Below are positions 27,955-36,436 of a stretch of DNA of 64,000 nt, piece after piece. Both the position numbers and the translations under genes were made by a program. The stretch spans positions 372,001-436,000 of the forward strand of contig NZ_LBIC01000007.1 of assembly GCF_001005725.1 (NCBI RefSeq). The letters run 5' to 3'. The notes under the pieces were generated by a model. That model saw nothing but the letters and a program-made list of their open reading frames with translations, did not search any database and was not told where the DNA came from. Source of the DNA: Sphingobium chungbukense (GTDB taxonomy: Bacteria; Pseudomonadota; Alphaproteobacteria; Sphingomonadales; Sphingomonadaceae). Numbering within the stretch: the stretch's first letter is position 1; each line of letters opens with the position of its first letter.

Positions 27955-28914
27955 ATGACGTCTCCGATCCCTGCCCCTCCCGCCCTGAAACTGCTGATCG
28001 CCGCCCCGCGCGGCTTTTGCGCCGGTGTCGACCGCGCCATCGTCATCGTCGAGCGGGCGATCGAGAAATATGGCGCGCCGGTCTATGTCCGCCATGAAAT
28101 CGTCCATAACAAGTTCGTGGTCGACAGCCTGAAGGCCAAAGGCGCGATCTTCGTGGAGGAACTGGATCAGGTGCCCGACGGCGTGCCGGTGGTGTTTTCC
28201 GCCCATGGCGTGCCCAAGGCGGTTCCCGCCAAGGCCGAGGAACGCGGCCTCTCTTATCTCGACGCCACCTGCCCGCTGGTGAGCAAGGTCCACCGACAGG
28301 CCGAGCGGCAGGTGGAGGCGGGGCGCCATATCCTCTTCATCGGCCATAAAGGCCATCCGGAGGTCATCGGCACTTTCGGCCAGGTCGATGCGGGCCATAT
28401 GACCCTGATCGAGACGGTGGAGGATGCCGAAGCCTTCGCCCCCGCCGATCCCGCCAATCTCGCCTTCCTGACACAGACGACGCTCTCGGTCGACGATACC
28501 GCCGCCATCGTTGCGACGCTACAGCGCCGCTTCCCGGCGATCCACGCGCCCAGGGGCGAGGATATCTGCTACGCCACCTCCAACCGCCAGGCGGCGGTCA
28601 AGGCGATCGCCTCCGCCTGCGACGCGGTCTATGTGATCGGCGCGCCCAACAGTTCCAATTCGCTGCGACTGGTCGAGGTGGCGGAACGCGAAGGCACCCC
28701 CGCCCGCCTGATCCAACGTGCCGAAGAGATCGATTTCGCCTGGCTGGAGGGCGTGCGTACCCTGGGCCTCACCGCAGGCGCGTCCGCTCCGGAAATATTG
28801 GTGCGCGAGGTCGTCGACCGGATCGGCGAACGCTTCGACCTGACGGAAGAGCAGGTGGAAACCGCGCGCGAAAGCATCTCCTTCAAACTCCCCCGCGGAC
28901 TGGAGCCGGCGTAA
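27955..28914 (+). CDS. ispH: 4-hydroxy-3-methylbut-2-enyl diphosphate reductase
   Basis: Last enzyme of the MEP isoprenoid pathway, an iron-sulfur protein making IPP and DMAPP. The 319-residue protein shows the three cluster cysteines in [27 protein letters not shown] and [14 protein letters not shown], the conserved HGVPKAVP loop, and [16 protein letters not shown]. It starts at ATG 27955; longer readings upstream run into the divergent promoter. First gene of ispH-thrB-rnhA. Confidence 0.97.
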   Translation: MTSPIPAPPALKLLIAAPRGFCAGVDRAIVIVERAIEKYGAPVYVRHEIVHNKFVVDSLKAKGAIFVEELDQVPDGVPVVFSAHGVPKAVPAKAEERGLSYLDATCPLVSKVHRQAERQVEAGRHILFIGHKGHPEVIGTFGQVDAGHMTLIETVEDAEAFAPADPANLAFLTQTTLSVDDTAAIVATLQRRFPAIHAPRGEDICYATSNRQAAVKAIASACDAVYVIGAPNSSNSLRLVEVAEREGTPARLIQRAEEIDFAWLEGVRTLGLTAGASAPEILVREVVDRIGERFDLTEEQVETARESISFKLPRGLEPA

Positions 28915-28918
28915 ATCC

Positions 28919-29911
28919 ATGGCCGTCTACACCCATGTTCCCGCCGAAGAGATCGACGCCTTCCTCGCCCGTTATGACGTCGGCCACCTCGTGTCCGCCA
29001 AGGGCATTGCCGAGGGGGTGGAGAACAGCAACTACCTCCTCGAAACAACCGGCGCCGATGGCGCTTCTGCTTCCGGGGGGGGCCACCGCTATATCCTGAC
29101 GCTCTACGAAAAGCGGGTGGATGAAGCCGACCTGCCCTTCTTCATGGACCTGCTCGATCATCTCGGCGCGCGCGGCTGCCTCGTCCCCCGCTTCATCGCG
29201 GACAGGGAAGGCAAGCGGCTCCAGCAGCTTGCCGGGCGCCCGGCCTGCCTGATCGAGTTCCTGACCGGCATTTCCGTCACCGAACCGACCGTGGGCCAGG
29301 CCCGCGCCGCCGGCGCAGCCCTGGGCGAGATGCATCGCGCCGCGCAGGGCTTCACCGCGCAGCGGCACAATGCCCTCGACCTCCCCGGCTGGCACGATCT
29401 GGCGGCAAAATGCGGCGGGGATTTCGACCGGATCGCTCCCGGCCTCGGCGCGCGCGTGGCGCAGGAACTGGCCTTCCTCGACGCGCACTGGCCCGCCGAC
29501 CTGCCCCGGTCGGTGATCCATGCAGACCTTTTCCCCGACAATGTGTTGATGCTGGGCGATGAGGTGACGGGCCTTATCGACTTCTATTTCAGTTGCACCG
29601 ACATCCGCGCCTATGACCTGGCCGTCACCCACAGCGCCTGGGTGTTCAGCAATGATGGCGCGACCTGGTTCGCGGATCGTGCTGCGGCACTGGGTGCGGG
29701 CTATGCGGCGACCCACGGCCTCAGCGAAGCCGAACGCGCAGCCTTCCCGGTCCTGTGCCGGGGTGCGGCGCTGCGCTTCCTGCTGACGCGCGCCTATGAC
29801 TGGATCAACACGCCCGCCGACGCGATGGTGACACGCAAGGATCCCCTCGCCTATCTGCGCCGCCTCGATTTCTACGCCGGCGCCGATCCGGCGGACCTGC
29901 TCGGCGCATGA
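28919..29911 (+). CDS. thrB: homoserine kinase (aminoglycoside-phosphotransferase-like type)
   Basis: Phosphorylates homoserine in threonine synthesis. The 330-residue protein belongs to the APH-fold class rather than GHMP. It begins with [19 protein letters not shown], has [16 protein letters not shown], and a Brenner-type phosphotransferase motif [20 protein letters not shown] ending in LIDFYFSC, where His-x-Asp and the second Asp are catalytic. A Ser/Gly-rich insert after residue 47 is unusual but small. It lies 4 bases after ispH and overlaps rnhA (ATGA). Confidence 0.93.
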   Translation: MAVYTHVPAEEIDAFLARYDVGHLVSAKGIAEGVENSNYLLETTGADGASASGGGHRYILTLYEKRVDEADLPFFMDLLDHLGARGCLVPRFIADREGKRLQQLAGRPACLIEFLTGISVTEPTVGQARAAGAALGEMHRAAQGFTAQRHNALDLPGWHDLAAKCGGDFDRIAPGLGARVAQELAFLDAHWPADLPRSVIHADLFPDNVLMLGDEVTGLIDFYFSCTDIRAYDLAVTHSAWVFSNDGATWFADRAAALGAGYAATHGLSEAERAAFPVLCRGAALRFLLTRAYDWINTPADAMVTRKDPLAYLRRLDFYAGADPADLLGA

Positions 29912-30354
29912 GCGAACTGCCCCAGGTCGAAATCTTCACCGATGGCGCATGCAAGGGCAATCCCGGCCCCGGCGGCTGGGGCGCGGTGCTGCGCTTTGGC
30001 GACAAGGAACGGGAAATTTCGGGCGGAGAGGCGCAGACCACCAACAATCGCATGGAGATGATGGCGGCGGTGCAGGCGCTGGAAACGCTGAAGCGCCCCT
30101 GCCGGGTAACGCTCTACACCGACAGCAAATATGTGATGGACGGTATCACCAAATGGGTCTTCGGCTGGCAGAAGAACGGCTGGAAGACCGCCGACAGGAA
30201 GCCGGTCAAAAATGCCGAAATCTGGCAGCTGTTGGTGAAGGCCGCCGCACGCCACAAGGTGACCTGGCAATGGGTCAAGGGCCATGCCGGCCATCCCGAA
30301 AACGAACGCGCCGACCAGCTTGCCTGTGCCGCGGCGGAAAGTTTTCGCGGGTGA
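29908..30354 (+). CDS. rnhA: ribonuclease HI
   Basis: Removes RNA from RNA-DNA hybrids. The 148-residue protein has all four active-site acids: [20 protein letters not shown] (Asp), [13 protein letters not shown] (Glu), [15 protein letters not shown] (Asp), and the end [15 protein letters not shown] (Asp), plus the basic helix with [16 protein letters not shown]. The start forms ATGA with thrB. Length matches E. coli RNase HI. Confidence 0.98.
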   Translation: MSELPQVEIFTDGACKGNPGPGGWGAVLRFGDKEREISGGEAQTTNNRMEMMAAVQALETLKRPCRVTLYTDSKYVMDGITKWVFGWQKNGWKTADRKPVKNAEIWQLLVKAAARHKVTWQWVKGHAGHPENERADQLACAAAESFRG

Positions 30355-30376
30355 GGAAGCGGGGTCGGGTAAACCC

Positions 30377-30553
30377 CTATTCCGCCTCTTCGACCGCCGC
30401 GCCCGGCCCGTTCTTCAGGATCGAGTCGATCGCATTCTTCGCGCCCGCCTTGTTGGCATAGCCTTCGGTCCAGAAGATCGTTTCGCTATTATATTTGAAC
30501 TTGGCGACGAACTCACCAGCTTTATTCTTCTCGATCACGAACTTGTGCGCCAC
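30377..30553 (-). CDS. YegP/DUF1508 domain small protein
   Basis: A 58-residue protein below the usual size cut-off. It starts at GTG 30553 with a GGGAGAT ribosome-binding site, and reads AHKFVIEKNKAGEFVAKFKY, NSETIFWTEGYANKAGAKNA, IDSILKNGPGAAVEEAE. The pattern F-x-I-x-K-N-K-A-G-x-F and GY-x-x-K-x-x-x-x-x-I-x-S-I-x-x-N is the DUF1508 (YegP-like) repeat; E. coli YegP has two copies and this has one. Function of the family is not known. The reading frame shows good codon use and lies between convergent neighbours. Confidence 0.82.
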   Translation of the reverse strand: MAHKFVIEKNKAGEFVAKFKYNSETIFWTEGYANKAGAKNAIDSILKNGPGAAVEEAE

Positions 30554-30577
30554 GGCCGATCTCCCGGACTTGTTGCG

Positions 30578-31681
30578 TTACCGAAACCGGGACGGAGAAT
30601 AGACTGCGGCATCTATGCTGGCAACCGCCTTGGGAAACGCCCCGCCACCGATCATGCCCGCAGCCAGAATCGCCGCCGCAGGCGACGTCTGGATGCCAAA
30701 ACCACCCTGCCCCGCAAACCAGAAGAAGCCCGGAACCGCCGGATCGAACCCATAGACCGGCGCCCGGTCGCGGGAGAAGCTGCGCAGTCCCGCCCATTTA
30801 CGCTCCACCGCCTCGACCGGCCAGTCGACCACCGCCTGGAAACGGGCGATCGCCTGCGCCACCGCCAGTTCCTCCGGCGCAGCATCGCAGGGGACCGACG
30901 GCTCCTCATCATGCGGGGTGAGCCAGACGCGCGCCTCACCCTCCGGCTTGAAATAGAATTGCGAGCCAAGATCCATGACCAGCGGCAGATCCGCCGACGG
31001 CATGGCGGGCACGCGCAACTGCACCACCGTCCGCCGCAGCGGCGTGATGCCGATCGGCGCCACGCCGCAGGTTTTGGCGACATCGTCCGCCCAGGCGCCA
31101 GCCGCATTGACGATCAGGCCGCAGTCGATCGCACCCTGATCCGTTTCGACCCGCCAGCTGCCGCCCCGCGCTTCGGCCCGCCGCAACGCCGTTCCCAGCC
31201 GCACCTCGCCACCATGTCGCCGGAACTGCCGCAACCAAGCCGCATGCAGCGCCGCCACGTCGATGTCGCAAACCCCCGGCTCCAGCACGCCCAGCGTCCA
31301 GTCCGGCCGCAATCCCGGCACCAGCACGGCCGGATCGACCGCGCGCAGGACCACCTTGCCGCCGAACTCCGCCATCAGCCGGTCCCGCGCCATTGCATCG
31401 CCCGCCCGTCCGACGTGCAATGTCCGGCGCGGCGAGAGGAACGACGCTTCTGAAAATTCCGGATCAGGCGCGGCCAGCATCGGTCCGGATGCGGTGGTCA
31501 AAGGCTGGACCGCCAGCCCGCCATAGGTTTCCTCCCAGAAGGAAACCGCGCGCCCCGTGGCGTGATAGCCCGCGCTCGCCTCCATCTCCAGCAGCAGCAC
31601 GCGCGCCCGCGCCGCCAGCACCGCACCCAGGCTCGCCCCGGCGATCCCGCCGCCGACGATGACGATATCGGGCCGGTTCAT
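30578..31681 (-). CDS. FAD-dependent D-amino-acid dehydrogenase, D-arginine dehydrogenase-like
   Basis: 367-residue DAAO-fold oxidoreductase. The FAD-binding PDIVIVGGGIAGASLGAVLA sits at 4-23, followed by the ADP-ribose Glu in LLLEMEASAGYHATGRAVSF. Matches to the DauA type are ATGR, ILSPRRTLHVG-like FLSPRRTLHV, DIDVAALHAAWLR, IVNAAGAWADDVAK, WAGLRSFSRDRAPVYG, and GFFWFAGQGGFGIQTSPAAA near the C-terminus. The substrate, probably a D-amino acid passed to the membrane chain or a quinone, is inferred. Its ATG overlaps the stop of the upstream hydrolase (ATGA), so the two are one operon. Confidence 0.75.
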   Translation of the reverse strand: MNRPDIVIVGGGIAGASLGAVLAARARVLLLEMEASAGYHATGRAVSFWEETYGGLAVQPLTTASGPMLAAPDPEFSEASFLSPRRTLHVGRAGDAMARDRLMAEFGGKVVLRAVDPAVLVPGLRPDWTLGVLEPGVCDIDVAALHAAWLRQFRRHGGEVRLGTALRRAEARGGSWRVETDQGAIDCGLIVNAAGAWADDVAKTCGVAPIGITPLRRTVVQLRVPAMPSADLPLVMDLGSQFYFKPEGEARVWLTPHDEEPSVPCDAAPEELAVAQAIARFQAVVDWPVEAVERKWAGLRSFSRDRAPVYGFDPAVPGFFWFAGQGGFGIQTSPAAAILAAGMIGGGAFPKAVASIDAAVYSPSRFR

Positions 31682-32694
31682 CGGGGCGCGACTTCATCCA
31701 GAAAGCCGTCGATCCGCGCCAAAGCATCCAGCCGTACCGGATCCAACTCGCGCAATATCTCGTGCGCTGCCTCACGCCCATAAACATGCAGCCGCGCGCC
31801 CGGCACCCGCGCCGCCGTCCGCCTGATCGCAGGGGTCGATACCAGCCGGTCATTCTGCGCCGCCAGCATCAGCAGCGGCACCGCGATCCGTTCCAGCCCC
31901 GGTTGCGTCGCCAGGAGATGAGTCGAATGCAGCGCCTGTTCGACCCATCTCCAACTCGGCGGCCCCAGCGCCACGTCGCGGCTATGGTCGCGCCACCACA
32001 GTTCATCGGCATAGCGTTCCGGATCATGGGTCAGCCGCTTTTGCCGCATATGCCGCTGCCGTTCCGACTCCTCCTTCTGCGTCCAGGCCTGTTTCCGGTC
32101 AAAACCCAGGGCGCACATCGTCTCGGCAATGGCCACGGCCAACCATCGGGGCAGGGGCGCGCTGTGCACGCCCATCATCGGTGCGACCGTCACAGCGGCA
32201 TCGGGCGCAATCATCCTCTCGGCCCCCATCCCCTCGATCAGCGCACGGAGCAGCAAATGCCCGCCCATACTGTGCGCGACAATCGCCGTCGGTCCCTCCC
32301 CTTCCGCCCGCCAGTCGGCGGTAAAGGCGTTGAGATCGGCAATCCACTGGCCGAAATCCTCGATATGCCCGCAAAAGGGATCATCGGTCAGCCGCCCCGA
32401 TCCGCCCTGTCCTCGCCAGTCGAAGCTGGTAACGGCCCAGCCGCGTTCGGCCCAATGGTGGATCACTTCGAGATATTTCTCGATCATGTCGCCCCGGCCG
32501 CCCAGCACCAGCATCCGCCCGCGCGCTCCACTGCCCAGCCGATAGCGCCGCAACGGCCAGCCGGATTCGTCTGGGCTGGAGGGCGCGTTCCAATAATCCA
32601 GCCGCCCATCCATGGGCCACGCGCGGCGGTCGAAAGGCGGGGTAACGAAGCGGGGCGAATCCATCGGCGGCATGGTTACGCTTTGGTAAGCCAT
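31678..32694 (-). CDS. alpha/beta hydrolase, lysophospholipase (PldB)-like
   Basis: 338-residue serine hydrolase. The core carries LVLGGRGDMIEKYLEVIHHW, a strand-turn SFDWRGQGGSGRLTDD with the oxyanion region, and the nucleophile elbow AIVAHSMGGHLLLRAL with Ser. The late Asp is in LMLAAQNDRLVSTPAI and the His in YGREAAHEILRE. This arrangement matches the Hydrolase_4/monoacylglycerol-lipase group. Substrate unknown. Several in-frame Met codons (32694, 32673, 32664) could be the start. Translated just ahead of the D-amino-acid dehydrogenase-like gene. Confidence 0.8.
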   Translation of the reverse strand: MAYQSVTMPPMDSPRFVTPPFDRRAWPMDGRLDYWNAPSSPDESGWPLRRYRLGSGARGRMLVLGGRGDMIEKYLEVIHHWAERGWAVTSFDWRGQGGSGRLTDDPFCGHIEDFGQWIADLNAFTADWRAEGEGPTAIVAHSMGGHLLLRALIEGMGAERMIAPDAAVTVAPMMGVHSAPLPRWLAVAIAETMCALGFDRKQAWTQKEESERQRHMRQKRLTHDPERYADELWWRDHSRDVALGPPSWRWVEQALHSTHLLATQPGLERIAVPLLMLAAQNDRLVSTPAIRRTAARVPGARLHVYGREAAHEILRELDPVRLDALARIDGFLDEVAPR

Positions 32695-32715
32695 CGGGTC
32701 TACAGTTTCGAACTC

Positions 32716-33189
32716 ATGACGGGGGATATTTTCAGAATGGCGCTGATCGGCGCCCTGGCACTGCTGCTGATCGTGGCTTCGGTCACTGATTTGCGGGCAC
32801 GCATCATCTCCAACCGGCTGAACCTGACAGTGGCCGCGCTGGCGCCGTTCTGGTGGCTGGCCTGCGGCCTACCGCTGTGGCCGGGCATGGCGGTGCAGTT
32901 GCTGGTGGCGCTGATCGTGTTCGTCGCCTTCGCGCTGCTGTTCGCGCTTGGATGCATGGGCGGCGGCGACGTGAAGCTGCTGGGCGCGCTGGCGCTCTGG
33001 TTCCCATGGCAGGCAACCTTGACCATGCTGATGCTGATGGCGGTGCTGGGGGGCATCGTCACCATCGTGACAGTCGTGCACCATCGCATGACCCGGCGGC
33101 TGGGGCAGCCGCAAATCCCCTATGGCATTGCCATATCGGTCGCGGCGCTTTGGCTGCTTGGCGAACGATATATTAACCAATTTGCGTGA
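32716..33189 (+). CDS. cpaA: prepilin peptidase (CpaA/TadV)
   Basis: Polytopic aspartic protease that cleaves the leader of Flp-type prepilins. The up to 157-residue protein has about five hydrophobic segments, the first Asp in VASVTDLRARIISNRLNL and the second in GCMGGGDVKLLGALALWFP (the GxGD motif). Two starts are possible: ATG 32716, without a clear ribosome-binding site, or ATG 32737, where GGGGGA lies 11 bases upstream. First gene of the Tad cluster. Confidence 0.92.
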   Translation: MTGDIFRMALIGALALLLIVASVTDLRARIISNRLNLTVAALAPFWWLACGLPLWPGMAVQLLVALIVFVAFALLFALGCMGGGDVKLLGALALWFPWQATLTMLMLMAVLGGIVTIVTVVHHRMTRRLGQPQIPYGIAISVAALWLLGERYINQFA

Positions 33190-33200
33190 AACGAAGGGGC

Positions 33201-33219
33201 TCAGACGCAACTCGTCTGA
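33201..33219 (+). other. hairpin upstream of the cpaB ribosome-binding site
   Basis: TCAGACG (33201-33207) pairs perfectly with CGTCTGA (33213-33219) around a 5-base loop. It sits in the 51-base gap between cpaA and cpaB, ending 2 bases before the GAGGGAGG Shine-Dalgarno of cpaB. There is no T run, so it is not a normal terminator; it could stabilise the cpaB mRNA end after cleavage or modulate cpaB translation. Confidence 0.45.
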
Positions 33220-33240
33220 TTGAGGGAGGCGAATTTCATC

Positions 33241-34260
33241 ATGGATGCCAAGAAGATCGTGCTGCTGGTGGGGGCGCTTATCATAGCGGTCACTACAGCC
33301 TTGCTTGCACGCAACATGCTGAGTTCGTCAAGCACACCGCAGGCGGGCGCATCGTCCATGCCGGTCGAGGCGGACCAACCCCATGTGCTGGTCGCGACCA
33401 AGGCCCTGCCGGTGGGCACCATATTGGACGCTGAGAGCTTCCGCTTCCAGCCCTGGCCCAAGGATCTCATCGAACAGGCCTATTATCTGAAGGGCCAGTC
33501 CGATCCGCAGAAGCTGGTGGGCAGCGTCATCCGCACCGCCATTTCCGCCGGCCAGCCGATGACGCTGGGTTCGGTGATCAAGCCGGGTGAGCGCGGTTTC
33601 CTGGCCGCCGCCCTTGGGCCCGGCATGCGCGCCGTGACGGTTCCGGTATCGGCGCAAAATTCGGTCGCGGGCTTCGTCTTCCCGGGCGACCGCGTCGACC
33701 TGATGCTCACGCAAAGCGTCAGCGGCGGCGGCGACGGCGATCCGCTCAAGGTTTCCGAAACCATCCTGCGCAACCTGCGCGTGCTCGCCACCGACCAGCG
33801 CATGGACGCGTTGGGCGCGGACGGCAAGCCCGTCGTCCAGACCTATTCCAACGTCACCATCGAAGTGACGCCCAAGATCGCGGAAAAGATCGCGGTCGCC
33901 CAGACCATCGGTTCACTCTCGTTGTCGCTGCGTTCGCTGGCCGACAACAGCTCTGAACTGGATGCGGCCATCGCGGGCAGCGATGTCGACCTGTCCGCCG
34001 CCAGCAATCCCAATGCCGAAAAGAAGCTGCTCGCCAGCCTCTCGGCCCGTCCGGTCGACAAGGGCGGCACCTATTCCACAGGCGCCGACGTCTCGCGCTA
34101 CCAGCGCAGCAGCGTCCCCGCCAAGCCTTTGCAGGCCATGGGCGCGGGCGGTGCCCCGGCGGTGGGCGTGCCCATCGGCGGAAGCATTGCCGGCCAGGGC
34201 CCAGTGATCCGCGTCGCTCGCGGCACCAGCGTGACCGTCGTTCCGGTCGGGGGGAAGTAA
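33241..34260 (+). CDS. cpaB: Flp pilus assembly protein CpaB (RcpC)
   Basis: Periplasmic SAF-domain protein of the Tad secretion system, thought to interact with the secretin. The 339-residue product has an N-terminal membrane anchor (KIVLLVGALIIAVTTALLAR), SAF domain with HVLVATKALPVGTILDAESF, then GERGFLAAALGPGMRAVTVP, VSAQNSVAGFVFPGDRVDLM, and VTIEVTPKIAEKIAVAQTIG. The ATG at 33241 has GAGGGAGG 12 bases upstream. The C-terminal part is Gly/Ala-rich. Confidence 0.95.
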   Translation: MDAKKIVLLVGALIIAVTTALLARNMLSSSSTPQAGASSMPVEADQPHVLVATKALPVGTILDAESFRFQPWPKDLIEQAYYLKGQSDPQKLVGSVIRTAISAGQPMTLGSVIKPGERGFLAAALGPGMRAVTVPVSAQNSVAGFVFPGDRVDLMLTQSVSGGGDGDPLKVSETILRNLRVLATDQRMDALGADGKPVVQTYSNVTIEVTPKIAEKIAVAQTIGSLSLSLRSLADNSSELDAAIAGSDVDLSAASNPNAEKKLLASLSARPVDKGGTYSTGADVSRYQRSSVPAKPLQAMGAGGAPAVGVPIGGSIAGQGPVIRVARGTSVTVVPVGGK

Positions 34261-34261
34261 G

Positions 34262-35761
34262 ATGAAGGGGTTCATAATCCACGCCGGCGCGGCCAGGCCG
34301 CTGCTCGGTCCGGCCATCGCGCTCGGCCTGGCGCTTGCCGCCGCCGCTGCGCCGACCACTGCGCTCAATGCGGCGCCCGCCTCGATGCAGGACAATGCGA
34401 TCCTGATCTCGGTCGGCGGTACCAAGGTCATCAACCTGCCGGCCAAGATGTCGGACGTGGTGATCGGCGATCCCAATATCGTCGACGTCCATGTCCGCTC
34501 GCAGAACCAGCTCTATCTGATCGCGAAGGCGGCGGGCGAAACCACCGTCTTCGTCACGGCGACCAACGGCAAGGTTTTGTTCTCCGGCACGGTCAGGGTC
34601 GGCAACAACCTCACCAGCATCGATCAGATGCTGAAGCTGGCGATGCCGAACGCCGATATAGCGGTCAACAAGATGAACGGCATGGTCCTGCTGACCGGCA
34701 CGATCGCCGCGCCGGAAGACGCGGCCGAGGCCGAACGGCTGACGCAGGCCTTCGTCGGCAAGGATGTGACGGTGGTCAGCCGCCTGCGCACCGCGACCCC
34801 GCTTCAGGTCATGCTCCAGGTCAAGATCGCCGAGGTGAGCAAGGATGTCGGTCACAAGATCGGCATGAACTGGAAATCGCAAGACTCCAGCGGAGGCAAG
34901 TGGGCGGGCGGTATCGGCGGCGGTACGCGCGATGCCCTCACCTTCAATGCCGGTGGAGGGGGTACATTCAACTTCACCGCAGATGGCGGTTACAGCATTG
35001 GCGGTGTCGCCCGCGTGCTGGGTCTGGATGTCGGCGCGGTGCTGGACCTCGCTGAATCGAGCGGCCTTGCCACCACCCTCGCCCAGCCCAATCTGACGTC
35101 GCTTTCCGGTGAAACCGCAAGCTTCCTGGCGGGCGGCGAATATCCCTACACCGTCAGCAACGGCACCCAGGGCAACAGCATCGAATTCAAGCAATATGGC
35201 GTGCAACTGGCCTTCACGCCGACCGTGCTGGCCGACGGCCGCATCTCGCTGCGTGTCCGTCCCACCGTGTCGAGCCTCGACTTCTCGGTCAGCTCCAGCG
35301 TTCCCGCGCTCAAGAGCCGTACCGCGGAAACCACGGTGGAACTGGGTTCGGGCCAGGCCTTCATGATCGCGGGCCTGCTCAACAACGATGCCGCGAACAA
35401 CATCAGCAAGGTCCCCGGCCTCGGGAATCTGCCGATCCTGGGCAGCCTGTTCAAGTCGCGCAATTTCCAGCGCCATGAAACGGAACTGGTGATCGTCGTC
35501 ACCCCCTATCTGGTGAAGCCGATCAACGCTTCGGACGTGCGCCTACCGACCGACGGCTTCCGCAACGCGAATGAAGGCCAGGGCCTGTTCCTGCAACAGG
35601 GCCATGACGGCGTCAGCGGCGTGCGAGCTCCCATGCCACGCCGCGGGTCCGACGGTCCGGCGCCTGCGCCCGGTCCGCAATCCTCGGCCGCGTTGCCGCC
35701 CCTGGCCGCCCGCGATACCGGCAAGCGTTCCAAGGACGCCGCGCCGGGCTTCAGCTTCTGA
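34262..35761 (+). CDS. cpaC: Flp pilus secretin CpaC (RcpA)
   Basis: Outer-membrane secretin through which the Flp pilus passes. The 499-residue protein has a signal peptide, a pilus-N domain with VGGTKVINLPAKMSDVVIGD, a BON-like domain near MVLLTGTIAAPEDAAEAERL, VMLQVKIAEVSKDVGHKIGM, and the secretin core with ATTLAQPNLTSLSGETASFL, AGGEYPYTV, KQYGVQLAFTPTVLADGRIS, LRVRPTVSSLD and GLLNNDAANNISKVPGLGNL. The C-terminal about 80 residues are Pro/Gly-rich. One base separates it from cpaB. Confidence 0.96.
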   Translation: MKGFIIHAGAARPLLGPAIALGLALAAAAAPTTALNAAPASMQDNAILISVGGTKVINLPAKMSDVVIGDPNIVDVHVRSQNQLYLIAKAAGETTVFVTATNGKVLFSGTVRVGNNLTSIDQMLKLAMPNADIAVNKMNGMVLLTGTIAAPEDAAEAERLTQAFVGKDVTVVSRLRTATPLQVMLQVKIAEVSKDVGHKIGMNWKSQDSSGGKWAGGIGGGTRDALTFNAGGGGTFNFTADGGYSIGGVARVLGLDVGAVLDLAESSGLATTLAQPNLTSLSGETASFLAGGEYPYTVSNGTQGNSIEFKQYGVQLAFTPTVLADGRISLRVRPTVSSLDFSVSSSVPALKSRTAETTVELGSGQAFMIAGLLNNDAANNISKVPGLGNLPILGSLFKSRNFQRHETELVIVVTPYLVKPINASDVRLPTDGFRNANEGQGLFLQQGHDGVSGVRAPMPRRGSDGPAPAPGPQSSAALPPLAARDTGKRSKDAAPGFSF

Positions 35762-35778
35762 TCCGAAGGACGAAAGAC

Positions 35779-36435
35779 ATGACTTTTGAGGCCCGCAAAA
35801 CTATCTTTCGCCTCAGCGCTCTCGCCCTGATGGCGCTGCCGCTTGCTGCATGCCAGACCGACGGGGGCGCCAATCGCGGCGTCCAGTCGGTACACCAGCC
35901 GGTCGTCAGCCACACCGCCTTCACCTATGATGTCCAGGCCGGCCCGGACGGCGGTATGACCATCTCCGAGGCCCGCCGCCTGGACGACTGGTTCGTCTCC
36001 ATCGGCCTTGGCTATGGTGATCAGGTCGCGATCGCGACCGACGCCGCCGGCGCCAGCCCCGCCCTTCGCGAAGGCATTGCCGATGTCGTCGCACGCCATG
36101 GCATGTTGGTGGCGGAGGACAGCTCGGCCGCTGCAGGCACCGCGCCGCAGGGCGCCGTCCGTCTGATCGTGCGCCGCGCCGTCGCCCGCGTGCCAGGCTG
36201 CCCCGACTGGTCGGACAAGCCGGAAACCGACCAGCAACTGGGCGCATCGACCAATTTCGGCTGCGGCGTGAACGGCACCCTCGCTGCAATGATCGCCAAT
36301 CCGGAGGATCTGGTCCGCGGCCAGACCACCGACAGCGACCTGCGCACGGCAACCTCGAACCGCGCCATTTCCACCTATCGCGAAAAGGCGCCCACCGGCT
36401 CCGGCGACCTCAAGACCCTGTCGGGAGGCAAATAA
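35779..36435 (+). CDS. cpaD: Flp pilus assembly lipoprotein CpaD
   Basis: 218-residue lipoprotein, the pilotin-like or outer-membrane partner of the secretin. The signal peptide ends in the lipobox ALPLAACQTDGG. The mature region has the family blocks HTAFTYDVQAGPDGGMTISE, ARRLDDWFVSIGLGYGDQVA, RVPGCPDWSDKPETDQQLGA, and STNFGCGVNGTLAAMIANPE followed by DLVRGQ, all characteristic of CpaD. It sits in standard order between cpaC and cpaE. Confidence 0.95.
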   Translation: MTFEARKTIFRLSALALMALPLAACQTDGGANRGVQSVHQPVVSHTAFTYDVQAGPDGGMTISEARRLDDWFVSIGLGYGDQVAIATDAAGASPALREGIADVVARHGMLVAEDSSAAAGTAPQGAVRLIVRRAVARVPGCPDWSDKPETDQQLGASTNFGCGVNGTLAAMIANPEDLVRGQTTDSDLRTATSNRAISTYREKAPTGSGDLKTLSGGK

Positions 36436-36436
36436 G

